Positions 10,644 through 22,646 of a stretch of DNA of 64,000 nt are shown here, piece after piece. The notes beneath the pieces are model-generated. The model did not search any database. It saw nothing but the letters and a program-made list of their open reading frames with translations, and was not told the origin of the DNA. The stretch comes from Cryptomeria japonica. Its lineage: Eukaryota > Streptophyta > Pinopsida > Cupressales > Cupressaceae. The position numbers were made by a program, and so were the translations under genes. Each line of letters opens with the position of its first letter. The first letter of the stretch is position 1. The DNA is taken from NCBI RefSeq assembly GCF_030272615.1, contig NC_081410.1, forward strand, positions 113,959,933-114,023,932. Direction: 5' to 3'.

Positions 10644-13600
10644 ATAGCTAGTCCATTAGGGAAAATAGAGGTGGACAAATTTAATGAAACAAATTTTGAG
10701 ATGTGGAATCTTAAGATGGAAGACTTGTTAATAGATCGAGATCTATCTACGATGTTGTTGATGCGAATATCCAAAGGCCATCAAATCGTATTGTGGCGGC
10801 TCAGTATGATGTTATAGATCGAAAAGCCAAAGGTCTAATCAGATTGTACTTGGCAAACTTTGTTCTGATCATTGTCCATGAAGAAAACATTGCAAGGAAA
10901 CTATGGACTAAGCTTGGTGAAATGTATCAAATGAAATCTTTATTAAATCAGATTTTCTTGAGGAAGAAATTGTATTCCTTGAAGATGGAAGAGGGTGGAC
11001 GAGTTGTAGACCACCTAGAAGCATTCAATATGTTTGTGGTTTAATTAGTATATGTCAGTGTTAAGATGAACGAAGAGGAGAAATGCCAAATCTTGCTTTG
11101 TTCTTTGCCTAATTAGTGGGATTTTCTTATTCTGGCTATTGGTAGTACTTTTGTTATTTTGAAGTCTGAAGATGTGGTGGGTGCCCTACTTGGTGAAGAG
11201 ATGTGAAGGAAGGTATCCCACAGTTTGAAGGAAGCCCTAACTATTCGTGGAAGACCTAAGGAGAAAGTCAAGAATAATGAGAAGTGCGATAAGTCCAAAT
11301 TGAGAGGGAGATCGAAATCTCCTGGAAAGTCCAAAGTCATTTGCTGGAATTGTGCTAAACTAGGTCACATCTTTAAGGACTACAAAGAAGAAAAGAAGAA
11401 GATTGATTCCAATTATGAGTCCAAGAAGGAAGATGGTGATGCATTTATTGCAACTTTGGCAACTCATGCAGGTAATGATGCCTAGTTAATTGATGTGGGT
11501 GCATCTTTTCATATGACTACCAATAGAGATTTGTTTTCTAAATATGAAGAATTTAATGGAGGTAAGGTGTAGTTGGATGATGATTCACATTTAGACATTG
11601 TTGGTCGAGGTAAAGTTAGAATCATATTTTCTGATGGTAGAATAAAAAAGATTAATGATGTGCTACATATCCCTGGTTTAAAATGAGATTTGTTATCTGT
11701 GAGCAAACTAATACATGCGGGTGTGCAGGTAGTCTTTTCTAAAGCATGATGTAGATGATTAAGGGTGCTATGGTAATTGCTAGAGGTGTCAGGTTTGGCA
11801 CTTTGTATAAGCTAGACACATACACTGTTGAGTGTAATAGCACTTCTATCAAAAGTAAATATATGGAAGATTTGAGGGTTTCACCTTCAGCAGATGGAAA
11901 TGGATTTTGGTTACCTAAGGGTGCTCTTTCTTCTGAAGCAAAGTTACCTATAGAGAAGACTATGTTATGGCACTAGAGGCTTGGCCACATTGGAGAAAAG
12001 GGTCTAAGGACCTTTAAAAATAAAAACCTTGTTGAAGGTTTGAATGACTATAATCTTGACTTTGATTTTTGTGAGCATTACATTTATAGAAAACAAAACC
12101 GTGTTCAGTTTTACTTGAGTTCTTATAAAACTTGTGGTACTTTGGATCTTATTCATTCTGATGTGTTGGTACTGTAGATGTTCTTTCGATTGGAAAATCC
12201 ACATATTATGTTTCATTTATTGATGATTTTAGTAGAAGGACATGGGTATATTTTCTAAAGAGTAAATCTAAAGTTTTCAGTCGATTTAAAGAATCTAAAG
12301 AAATGGTTGAGTTGCAGACTGGAAAGAAAATTAAAATTTTGAGGACTGATAATGGCGATGAATTTTGCTCTAATGATTTTCATACATTCTATAAAGATTA
12401 TGGTATTAACAGATAGAAGACAACTCCGTATTCTCCACAGCAAAATGGAGTTGCAGAAAGAATGAACAGGACACTGATGGAGAAGGATAGGAGTATGCTG
12501 AGTGGTGTTGGTCTAGAACAAAAAAATTTGGGTTGAAACTGTTTCCACTGCTTGCTACCTGATTAACAGGTCTCCTACATCAGCCCTTGTTGCTTCTATG
12601 GAAGCATGGTCAAGTCATAAGCCTTGTGAGCCATATGCACATGTGCCAAAGGACAAGCAGACAAAGTTGGAGAGCAAGGCTATGAAATTTATCTTCATTG
12701 GGTATAGTTATGGTGTGAAAGGATACAAGCTTTGGGACCTTGTTGCACAAAAGGTAATTCATAGTAGAAGTGTTATTTTTAGAGAAATTAAGTCCCCTTC
12801 TGTTGCATTGTAGCCAAAACAGACTAAAAAGGAAGATGTGATTCAATTTCCTTCTACACCTAAAAGAGTTGAATCGAGACCCCTAGATAGGAAAGAAGTT
12901 GAGGAGAGCTTATCTAGCTTTGAATATTCAGAAGAGGAGGAAGAACCTCCAACTCATCTTGTTTGAAGGTCTACAAGACATAGACAACCTACTGAAAGGT
13001 ATTCACCTAATGATTGGAGATGTATTTTTGCTTTGAATACTAATATGGATGAACCGAAATCTATAGAAGAGGCATTAGGTATGAATGATACAGAATCTTG
13101 GAAGATTGCTATGGAAGAAGAAATGACAACTTTGAAAAAGAATGATACATGGGATCTTGTACCATTTCCTAAAGGACGAAAGCATGTTGGTTGCAAATGG
13201 TTGTTCAAGAAAAATATTGGTTCAGATGGAAGCATTGAGACGTATAAAGCAAGGTTGGTTGCAAAAGGCTACTCTTAGGCTGAGGGTGTTGATTATGGTG
13301 AGATATTTTCTCATGTTGCCAAAATGACATCCATTAGATTTTTGCTTTCTATTGCTGCTACTTATGATTTAGAGGTTGAGCAAATGGATGTGAAAATTTC
13401 TTTCCTTCATGGTGATTTGGAGGAGGATATCTATATGACACAGTCAGAGTACTATGTGGTGAAAAGTAAAAGTAATTTGGTCTATAAATTAAAGAAATCC
13501 CCGTATGGCCTCAAACAGAGTCCTAGGATGTGCTACCTAAAATTTGATACATATGTGTTGAGTCTGGGATTTGAGCATTATAAATTGGATCATTGTGTTT

Positions 13601-14624
13601 ATTATAAAACTGATGGTGATCATTTCCTGTACATTGCATTGTATGTTGATGATATGTTATTCATTGGTAAAGGGAAAGGTATGAATTCAAAACTAAAGTC
13701 TCAATCACTACTAAATTTGAAATGAAAGATCTTGGTGTAGTGAAACACATTCTTGGGATGAAAATTAAAAGAGATAGAGTGAACAAAAAGCTATAGCTAG
13801 GCCAGAGTAAGTATGTGAATTTAGTGTTACAGAGGTTCAACATGTAGGATTGTATACCATTGTGTGTTCCTTTTACAATTAGAACAAAATTATTTGCTAC
13901 AAATTGTCCTACATCCCCATCGGAGATGGAAGAAATGAGAAAAGTGTCTTACCAAAGTGCGGTTGGAAGCTTGATGTTTTCTATGGTCTGTAATAGACCA
14001 TACATTGCCTAAGAAGTGGGAGTTTTGTCCAGATATATGTCTAATCTTGGTAGAGTTCATTGGGATGCAGTCCAAAGAGTCTTCTGATATTTGAATGGTA
14101 CCTCAGAGTATTCTTTGTGCTATCATGGTAATTTTGTTGGAGACATGATTTCCCTTGATATTCATGGTTATGTGGATTCAGACTGGGCAGGTGATATTGA
14201 TAGGAGAAGATCCACCAGTGCTTATGTGTTTACTTTATTTGGTGGTGAAATTAGTTGGATGAGTAAGTGACAGGCTGTGATTGCTTTCTACACTACTGAA
14301 GTGGAGTATATTGCTCATGCTTGTAAAGAGGTCATTTAGCTTAAGAAACTATGTTCAGATATTGGAATAAAACAAGGAGCAATGACAGTTTATTGTAACA
14401 ATCAGAGTGCGATCTTCCTAGCTAAGAACCAGACATTTCATGCCCAGACCAAGCACATTGATGTTCAGTATCATTTATTCAAAGATATGGTTAAAGATGG
14501 CGGGGTGAAGCTAGTTAAGGTAGAAACTTTGATGAATGTTGTAGATTCTTTAACTAAGGTTGTGAGCACAGAGAAGTTCAGATGGTGCTCGGATTCCATG
14601 GGCCTCATGGCCCCTAGAAATTGA
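10644..14624 (+). pseudogene. E2 gag-pol polyprotein, heavily decayed
   Basis: The original start appears to be at 10644, where ATA stands before GCTAGTCC in place of ATG. Gag follows, with KFNETNFEMWNLKMEDLL at about 10675. The zinc knuckle CWNCAKLGHIFKDY (about 11340) has lost its last Cys. Protease reads IDVGASFHM in place of D-S/T-G (about 11490). The integrase zinc region CEHY (about 12073) has lost a Cys; the core has LRTDNGDEF and QQNGVAERMNRT (about 12340-12470). RT has QMDVKISFLHGDL (about 13385) and YVDDMLFIG (about 13645). RNase H has YCNNQSAI where the family has a catalytic Asp (about 14390). It ends with a TGA at 14622. There are many stops and several frameshifts; it cannot make a functional product. 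Confidence 0.9.
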
Positions 14625-14679
14625 TTTATTGTGTTGATACTCCCTTTGCTCTTGCAAGGTGCTCAACAAGTGGTAGATT

Positions 14680-15526
14680 TGTTGCAAAAATGGTGTCTCG
14701 ACCTTGCATTTACATAAGGTTACTATTTATCATAAGTTTTCATTTGAGTACGAAATGGTACGAAATTCTCCCCAAAGCTAAGCATTCAGGGAAAGTTACA
14801 TCGCAAGATCACAACTAGTTTTGAAGATATTAAATTTTCCATTTTGGAGGGTCCAATGAAAATTTTAAATTTTATTTTGAGGGCTTTAGAGGCCCAAAAT
14901 GCTCTAAAAAGTGGGTGCAACCATTTACAAGGCAATAGAGCACTTCATGAGCTTTTCAGCGCTTCAAATGGTTCGTCAATAGGACACATAGTTCTCAAGT
15001 TATGGCCTCTGAAAGTTTGTATTCCTGAAATAGGAAATATAAAACACATCAAACATATAAATGAGCTATAAAAAGGGAGGGATACCCCATAGGGCATCTA
15101 GAAGGGAGATAAGGTTGGCTACACCTTATTGGGTGGTTTTATCCCATTGTTTTGTAATATCATCTAACGGTTTCTTGTATTGTATCTCCTTTATATGAGG
15201 TGCGTGAGATAGAGGTTGTGTGTAAGAGTCTTATAACTATTGAGTTACCTTTGAATCTCTACTTAGTGGTACTCCTGCGAAGAGCTTGCTCTGCAAGTAT
15301 ATTATAATCTATTTTTGATTGCGGAATAATATATTGGGTGGCTTTTGGAGTGTGGGGTTTTTCTCTTGAAAGGGTTTTCCCCACATAAATCATTGTGTTA
15401 TGGTTTGAATGTTATTATATCTATTTATGTTTTTTTGTAACTGTTGTGATGATCTGTAAAAGTTTTGTCATTACCCTCCTCTCAAGGTTAGTATAGGAAG
15501 TTGTTCTGCTACTTAACTTCCTTACA
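14680..15526 (+). repeat. E2 3' LTR
   Basis: 847 bp starting TGTTGCAAAAATGG and ending CCTTACA. The sequence just before it (AAGTGGTAGATT) is a degenerate polypurine tract. Confidence 0.9.
15067..15074 (+). promoter_or_regulatory. TATA box of E2 3' LTR
   Basis: TATAAAAA at the same LTR position as 10065-10072, again followed by GGGA. Confidence 0.5.
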
Positions 15527-16188
15527 GTTGTCCACAAAGTGAGTTCTGGATGCCATGCCTTAAAACCAGTCCACCAAGACTTACCAAGTAGACCATTCTT
15601 GAAAGGGTTTGGTTTGCTTTCACAAATCTGGGTGACCTTTGCCTTCAAGTTTAGAATTTCAAGCCCATGACCAACTGAAGCCATCTCCTTGCACCACTCA
15701 ACAATCAAAGTTTCCTCTTCCTCGGTGAGGATAGTTGGAGGTCCTTTCTTAGAGGTAGTTTTCATCCCACCCAGTAATTTTGAAAGTGTTGTTATTGGGA
15801 TATTTCACATTTTTGATGCAGCCCTCACTGACATGTCATTCTTTTTTACATCTTCGAGTGCAGATTTCATGTCATTAGCCAGCCACAAGTTTTGTTGTAT
15901 TGTTAAATTTTGTGGTCTTTGACATGTAACGGCCTCCACTACTCCTAGTTCAAGCTCTTGATTGATCTCAACTTGAACTAGGGAATCGGATTCTTGGGGG
16001 AATATGACACCTCTTTTATGAGTAGGCAACCTTGTGCTTGCTCTTTTGTTTGTAACATGCATTTGGTTTCCCTTCCTAATCTGCAGAGCATAAGTATACT
16101 GAGAAGTTTTACCAGTTAAAGAAACATTAAAAAAAATGAGGAACGTTTTCACAATGTACATGTTAACCATTTCGATATTCAATGCCAC
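15527..16188 (-). pseudogene. Pogo/Tigger-like transposase, N-terminal DNA-binding part
   Basis: The minus strand carries a psq-type helix-turn-helix (LWLANDMKSALEDVKKND then SVRAASKM and IPITTLSKLLGG, about 15890-15770). A CENP-B/Tc5-type HTH follows (ILTEEEETLIVEWCKEM, about 15730, and WWTGFKAWHPELTL, about 15570-15535). Both are the DNA-binding modules of pogo-family transposases. A TGA near 15803 separates the two helix-turn-helix parts in the same frame. The frame continues across the E2 duplication into 9636. The segment upstream of about 15905 is not recognisably conserved, so the true start is uncertain; 16188 is only the open-frame limit. Confidence 0.83.
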
Positions 16189-16238
16189 TTAATTTAGTGA
16201 TTATTGATAGTGATTCTTTAACAAAAGAGAATTGTCTA

Positions 16239-16520
16239 GTTCAAATGTTGTATGTATGTTTTGTTATTGAAATATGATTAACTGTTGCTAAATTTTTTTA
16301 GGTTCTTTTGAATACATGGTTCAATGTTTTTTTGTTCTTCTAGTTCAACTATTGTATGTATGTTTTGCTTTTGAAACATGATTGACTATTGCTAAAGTTT
16401 TTGGGGTTGTTTTGAATACATGGTTCAATGTTGTTTTTTTCTTCTGGTTCAATTGTTGAATGTATGTTTTGCTTTTGAAAAAATGGTTGACTGTTGCAAA
16501 AAAATTTTGGGTTGTTTTAA
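16239..16520. repeat. Three tandem ~103-bp repeats
   Basis: Three diverged units begin near 16241, 16344 and 16448. Each reads GTTCAA-TTGT-TGTATGTTTTG, then TTGA-A-ATG-TTGACTGTTGC, then a T/G-rich run. Spacing is 103-104 bp. They lie just upstream (in gene sense) of the transposase N-terminus, so they may be 5' subterminal repeats of the pogo transposon. Confidence 0.75.
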
Positions 16521-17572
16521 TAGAAGATGTCCTTCAGGTGTTGAAGGATATGGGAACAAAACACATATATGTGGAAATAAATCACATAACATTTGTAAAT
16601 TGTATTAGAATACACAGATTTGACATTTGCAGGCATAGTAAGCATAAGAAGCGGGATAAAATTAATAATATGACAGCAAACTAGGAACAAAACATTTATA
16701 TGTGGGAATGATACATAAAACATTTGCAAATTGCAGTCACATACACTATATAGACATATATTATCACGGCAAAGTGGTAACAACTCTTAACATATGGAAA
16801 TTGCATTGGCATACACAATAGACATGTATAGACATTCAAAAGAACAATTACATGTTTGTACTATAAAATAAATAAGATATTATGTGGAATAAGAAGAAAA
16901 CCTAGAACAAGCAATGTTGTGTCTTCTTTGGTGTCTTCTTATGTCGATCTGTCTTCTCTAGTGTCTTCTTAGGCCATTGAAAACTCTTCTTGTCTCCGTG
17001 ATAAGAAATGAAAGCATTTGTTGTCTATTTGAACTTGATGAATTAATATGTTGAGTGTTTGTTTGGTATGCCCTCTTTAATTTTTGTCCTTGTTTTATTT
17101 TCAGATTTGAATCTGCATTCAAATTGCAGGGTCGATTCATGCTTTCCATTAATTTGACTTGATAGTTTTCTTCAATTCACTACATTTATAAGGATAATGG
17201 TGGCCTTATACACCCAATTGTGTGGTTGCATGTGGGCAAGTGGCTAAGAAGACTAGTACATGTACACCAATCGTGGCTTAGATGGGACAGAGTGTGCTTC
17301 AAAATGTTATGGTGGTGCAAATACATGTTACGGTGGTCATGTTGAACTGGAGAACTATGGTATACGAAGTTGATGGGAAAATGAGCTTGATGGGATAAAT
17401 ATATTTTTTATGACTTTAACGTTGCTCTATAATTTTGTTGTGTTGTCTTTTTACTAGGCTGTTGAGCCTTGGATGAAGTGTATGTTTTGTTGTGTATAGA
17501 AAAAACTTGGTTACATGTGTTTTGCTAACACTACCCATAAAGGGCCAGCATATAATATGTCAGTGATCTAAC
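16521..17572. other. Non-coding stretch upstream of the transposase
   Basis: No gene seen. A loose motif (ACAAAACA-ATATATGTGG followed by ACATTTG-AAATTG) occurs at about 16556 and 16686, and more weakly near 16790. Two copies of a GTCTTCTT-type phrase lie at 16920-16970. E3 inserts at the right edge. Confidence 0.5.
17568..17572. repeat. E3 target-site duplication, left copy
   Basis: CTAAC here and CTGAC at 25052-25056; four of five bases agree. Confidence 0.65.
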
Positions 17573-17755
17573 TGATGAATACTAAGAGGGGGGTTGAATT
17601 AGTATGCTTAAAAACTTAACCAAACTCTTAAACAATTTTCTAGCAGACCGGTGTAGTAGCTTAAACAATAAACTGGTTAGAACATAAATAAGCCAAATAG
17701 AAAATAAAGCATTCACCCATAAAAGCACAATCACCATAACACAAGATATTTTGAT

Positions 17756-17781
17756 GTGGAAACCCAAGTGGGAAAAACCAC
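17756..17781 (-). promoter_or_regulatory. Conserved LTR hairpin motif (E3 left)
   Basis: GTGGAAACCC, four bases, then GGGAAAAACCAC. The GTGG/CCAC and CCC/GGG arms can pair around A-rich internal loops. The same motif is in the LTRs of E4, E5 and E6. Confidence 0.6.
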
Positions 17782-17866
17782 AGTGAGTAAAACTCACAAG
17801 TCAACTATCTACAGAATAGTAACCAGGCCGGTTAAGGTCTTACAATGTTCTTCACCAAAACAAATC

Positions 17867-18005
17867 CTGTTAGGAATCCAGATCTATGCTAGGAGATAAG
17901 TCCTATTAAAGACTACCCTGTTAAAGGATTTCAGATCCACAACTATGAACCACCTTGTTAGAGGATTTATAATAGGCTTGGTTGGGCCTACCCGCTTAAG
18001 GGTTT
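17867..18005 (-). repeat. CCTGTTA-type short repeat array in E3 LTR
   Basis: At least five variants of CCTGTTARRG (near 17867, 17905, 17919, 17953, 17989), several followed by GGATTT. A matching array is in the right LTR (about 24268-24400) and a longer one in E6. Confidence 0.65.
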
Positions 18006-18659
18006 CACACTTGTCTAAGATATTAGTAATCAACAAGTGAATGATCTAGATAGTAGAACAGAATACTTGATTAGATCCCTGATAACTCCTTGTTAATGCA
18101 TTCAAGCATTACTTCAGTCTTCTATAGTTTGCACTCTCAATCTCAGTCACGAGATACCTTTCCTCTCAAAAGACTCACACATATCAACTTATGTTCTTCT
18201 CCTAAAACCCTAGACATGATGTCCTTAAATAGCAACTTGATTTCATGTCGATCCAATAGGATTAGATTACAATTTCCTAGGTACAATGCATCTGGACACA
18301 TTTGGTAACACGACACAGAAACACCGCTAAAGTATCAGTGGATGATAACTCATCACACATTACATGTATACTGGTTAATTACATATACCAATCACCGGTT
18401 AATAGGTGAAGACTGTAAAACTTGATCATAGTCGATCTGATGAAAAGATTAACTGTCGCTCGAGGTCTCTGTTTCGCTTGAGGTCTTCATACCACTTGAC
18501 CGATAAGCTTCTCCTTTAAAACACCGATAGTCTTCAATCAAATAAAGACTATTCATACAATACTGGTTAGAACAGTTACCGATTGAGAATAATACATTCA
18601 TCAAATAAGTGTATGTCCATCAATGACAATCACAACTAAACATCATCAAAATACCAACA

Positions 18660-18671
18660 ACCTCCCCCTTT
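18660..18671 (-). other. E3 polypurine tract, with upstream duplicate
   Basis: Minus strand AAAGGGGGAGGT abuts the 3' LTR. A second copy, AAAGGGGGA, lies at 18851-18859, and a weaker GGGGGAG at about 18751. Between the tract and the ORF2 stop (18925) nothing codes. Confidence 0.75.
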
Positions 18672-18924
18672 GGCATTGATGGCAACACTTAGGAAAAAAA
18701 ATTGGCATCTAAGTGCTTTAACACAAAAAGAATGTCATAAGCAAAATTACTCCCCCTACGCATATACACTACTCCCTTTACAAAAATTACAAGTATGTGT
18801 AAAAATACTTGTCAAAATTTGAAACCAAAATTTGAAGATAGATACACTACTCCCCCTTTGCCAACAATGACAAAGCAAATACAAAATATTGCCAGTTTGC
18901 ATAACATAAAAACAAAGTATGTGT

Positions 18925-21900
18925 TTATGACAACAAAGAATAAAATTTCTCAAAAAGAGATTTAAAGTTTTGCAAAAAGGCCTTCATATCTGAGGACCAC
19001 AAGTCAAGAAGTGAGGCAACAATTTCACTCTCGGTCTTCATTTGGAAGGCTAGTTCTTCCATCGCATCTATGGTGATCAGCTCCTATGTCACAGTGATAG
19101 CTTCTAGGTTCAGAAAGCATTTCTGGAGAACCTACAATTTAGGAAATAGGAGCAACTGAAGCTCCCACAAATCTCGAGTCCGATTGCAGATTTCTGAGTC
19201 AAGCTTGGCAATTTGATGCTGATAATGATGAACAGAGTGTCCATAGAATGTGAACAGATCATAGGGCAGTTTGAAGTTGCCGATGTATTTTTGCAACTTA
19301 GTTTGTAATAGTGTCTTCTTCTTCAGAGCATCTTCATAGAACAGGTGAGGTTGATAGATTTTACTCAAGAGTAGGTGACCTTCACCCATAGCTGACCTTC
19401 ACCCATAGCTGACCTTATATTATCTTTTTGTTTAACCTTTTTTGCCCGATCGTCATTCATGTGTTGTATTAAGGTAATTGTGAGTACCTTTTCATGGCTT
19501 TTCTTTGTAGTGGCCTGTGCAACATTTTCCAAACATTGTACCTATTCATCGACTACTATGCATAGTAGTTTGAGCTTAGCCAGCAAGGAATCGGTACAGG
19601 AGAGATTAGTATCGAGGATTAGATTGGAGAGGGTGTCAATGGCAAACTGAATGACATCCTGTTCTTTATTTTTCCTTAGTTCTTCCAATCTTTCCTGCAC
19701 TAAGTGAATGCTTCGTAGTAGCTCAGTTTCATCAGTCGATTAGTTCAGACAGGCAAGAGTCAAATCAGTAGAACTGGTGGAATCAACCTGCTTGGCTTGA
19801 TCTCCAGTGGCCTTAGGAATCTGTTCTCCTTCTTTGGCTTTGACTTCCGCTTGCCTTCGCTTCTCCTCTTCATCTCTTTCTTGGGCTATCTTGACAGCCT
19901 TCTCCTCTTGTTTCTTTCTCTCTTCTTCTCTCTATTTCTCCTCTTCCTTCTTCTTCTCTATTTCTTTCCTCTTTTTTTCTTCTTCCTTTTTCTTTTTCTC
20001 ATCTTCTTCCTTTCTCTTCTTCTCCTCTTCCTCCTTTTTCTTCTTTTCCTCTTCTTCCATTTTCTTCTTTTCCTATTGCGCTTTCTCCGCTTGTTCTTTC
20101 TCTTGTTTTTCTTTTTCTACTTTCTCCTTTTCAAATTTCTCATTTTCTACTTTCTCTTCCTTTTCCTTCTCTAATCTTTTTGTTTCAGCTTGCTCCTTAT
20201 CTGGAGTGATATCTTCTATTTCTAGTGCATCAACATCAATGGGGTCATTTTGTTCTGCTATTCTTTCACCCATACTATCAAAGACTACATCGGGTTTGGT
20301 TGTAGATAGATCAGGCTCTTGTTTAGCCAGCCAATTAGCTTCTTGTACTCTTTGCATGTCAACAATAGTTTTCACCTTCAAATGGGTGTCTTTTTCCACT
20401 TCAAAAAATTTGCCTTCGATTAGTAGAAGTCTTCTTTTTCGCATGAAGAAAATGTCTTTGTTCTTATCAATGAGTTCAAACAATTCTGAATTAGAGACAT
20501 CTGGAAAATATTGAGCAAAAATTTTCTCCCTGATGTCTTGCTCCTTGTCAATAGCAATGTGTCGTTTGTTGTCCAAAGAATCATACAAGGATTTAGATGT
20601 AACAGATTTGATCTCAGAAGGTGACCAATCATTTATACATAGATATTTAATGAGTTCTTGTTCAACCTCCTCCTTTTCATTATCATTGAAATCATCAAAA
20701 TAATCCTTTAAATCGTCAAGGAATTTTCTTCTGATATTCTTTATGGTTCTTTGACAATGTGTCATAGGCTTGTAAGAATAAATATCTAAGTTTACCGGTG
20801 TAGAGATTGTAGGTACATTACCGATTGACTTCACTTTCTTGGTAGATTGCCTTGTCTTCTTTACTTCTACCTCTGACTCAAAGTCTTCAGGATCTGGTGA
20901 GTGATTCTTGGTTTATCATGTTTGTTTGAACACCTTTTCTGGAATAGTCTTCGATTTATTTTTAGCAGGTGACCTTTTGGTCACTTTGGGTTTAGCAGCA
21001 GATGTAACCAGTGTCGATGCCGATGGTGTTGCTTTACCTTTTATCTCCTTCAGCTCCTCACTAGATTTGATTCTCTCTAAATAAGTAGCAGTCCTCTTCT
21101 TTTTGGGTTCCAGTGGTGAGGCTAGTAGGGTTGAGCCGTATCTTGTCAATATATCATTTACCACCTCATAGGCCATAGGCCCAACTACATCTTTTCTGGG
21201 TTCAACTGCTTCCATTATGTATTCATCTGTTTTGATGGTGAAACAAATGTCATCTTCATATTCTTTAACTAAATCACCAGATATTCTCATTCTCTGGTTC
21301 ATTTTTAGTTTGAATTCACCAAAATACTTGTTCAAAGTCTTCGGATATGCAGTTCCTACTACTTGCAGACTCTCCTTTATTTTTCTAGTAACCGGTATAT
21401 CACTTGACCATTCAACATCACCGACTCCAAGAAAGTATCTTTGAAAGTGGAAAAATAAACCAATTAGTAATTACCAAACTTGAACCTCTGAATTTTATCT
21501 GATTTGATCAACTTTAGGTTCTCTAAGAGTTGATTCTTCATACAGGTACATAGATCACATTCTGCATTCTCTTTTATCATTCTGTAGGCGGCATGCACCA
21601 CAGCTATAGGAACAGAATTCATTATGTTGGCATAAAATATTTTGTACCCAATTACCATACATGCATATTTCACTAAATCATCTTTAATGGTATCGACAGT
21701 CATTTCTCATTGATCACTTACTGAACTGGTGAGCTATGTTACTTTTGTTTTAGGGATTTTCCAAAGAACGGGCACTTCCCCAATATTGCAGAATCTGGTC
21801 ACGGCATTAATTATGTCCGATGTAATGTCATGTGTTTGTTCAAGGTACATTTTGTCACCATGAACCCTACTGAGGATAATCCTGATGTGTTCCTCAGTAA

Positions 21901-22177
21901 ATTCTTCTAGAAAGTAAACTGCAATGTGCAATTTCTTCTTCTCTATTATGTTATATTTGGGTTTTATCTTTTTATCACCTCCACAGAACAGACTCAACTA
22001 GGAGTGAATTACTAGGGACCCTAGGTCTTCCAGTTTACAATCAATATATCTTGTAATATTGCCTTGGACAATGACTCCAGTGGGAATTTGGGATAGGGCA
22101 TTATATCTCATCTTAAGAAGCTCAGGTGTGTCCTCGGGTTCAGTAGAACTAGAGGGGACATTAGATGCAGATGCCAT
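18925..22177 (-). pseudogene. E3 ORF2: conserved protein of unknown function
   Basis: Frame starts at the ATG at 22177 (MASASNVPSSSTEPEDTPEL). It runs with interruptions (stop at 21998, stops and a shift near 21460 and 21720, stop at 20073, later shifts) to TAA at 18925. Parts in order: an N-terminal globular region (KMRYNALSQIPTG, then HIAVYFLEEFTEEHI, CMVIGYKIFYAN, AAYRMIKE, MRISGDLVKEYEDDICF, MEAVEPRKD; 22170-21160); a basic Ser/Pro-rich linker (about 21100-20920); a second acidic-helical region (20834-20300); about 110 residues of K/E repeats (about 20165-19830); a C-terminal coiled region ending DMKAFLQNFKSLFEK. E5 has the same order and matching motifs. No RT, integrase or membrane segment is seen. 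I do not recognise the family. Confidence 0.75.
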
Positions 22178-22646
22178 ATCAAACTGATTCCAAATGATAA
22201 GAATGTTTCAAAGAGAAATACCTTTATTCTCCAAGCTTTAGGGTTTGTCGATGGCAAGAAAAACACACTTCTTCGGACACTTGATTACCACTTTGACTTT
22301 CACACTGATAGTATGAAACGGTTGCAAGATTTGAGCAAGATTTCTTTCTGAATTCTTTCGAATGCGAGATGAAATGCTCTGGTTGCACTACTCAGCTTAA
22401 ATGAATTTTCTCGATAGCTAGGTAAGTAGAAATGATGACAAAAGTCACTTTTAAACTCGCTCCCACCTACCATAATAAATGCATCACTATTAGGGTTCAA
22501 ACCCTAATTTTACTTTTTACCGCTTCAATTCTTTTGTCTGTTGATAGGTAACAACTATCGATAAAAGTTCCTTACCAATATACTCTGGGGGTTTCTAAAT
22601 ATTTATACTGATATGTTCCCCTGAAGCTTTTTGAAGCTCAGTTTAC
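22178..22646 (-). other. E3 inter-ORF region
   Basis: About 470 bp between ORF1 and ORF2, AT-rich and without a recognisable gene; a 66-codon open frame at 22300-22500 has no known motif. E5 has a spacer of similar size at the same place, so it may act as a leader for ORF2 expression. Confidence 0.5.

Larger units (their letters stand above)
9637..15526 (+). mobile_element. E2: Tork/Tnt1-like copia retrotransposon
   Basis: Plus-strand copia element of 5890 bp with LTRs 9637-10523 and 14680-15526, perfect GTTGT duplications, and a PBS-like site at 10526. The decayed gag-pol has the RT box YVDDMLFIG typical of the Tork/Tnt1 lineage. It is inserted in the opposite orientation inside the pogo transposase gene, so it is younger than that transposon. 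Its LTRs share none of the motifs seen in E3-E6. Confidence 0.93.
17573..18659 (-). repeat. E3 3' LTR (left copy)
   Basis: 1087 bp, plus-strand ends TGATGAATACTAAG and ATACCAACA. It holds a G6 tract near its start, a hairpin motif at 17756-17781, and a CCTGTTA-type repeat array at 17867-18005. Confidence 0.9.

Noticed and set aside
19797-20514. Long plus-strand open frames rich in Ser, Phe and Leu
   Set aside because: They are the complement of the K/E-rich minus-strand ORF2 of E3; the pyrimidine-rich strand lacks stops by composition.
18925-22177. E3 ORF2 as a degraded copia pol or a gypsy pol
   Set aside because: No protease, integrase or RT motif in any frame, while E5 shows the same non-pol motifs in order; E4 and E6, similarly decayed, still show clear pol motifs.
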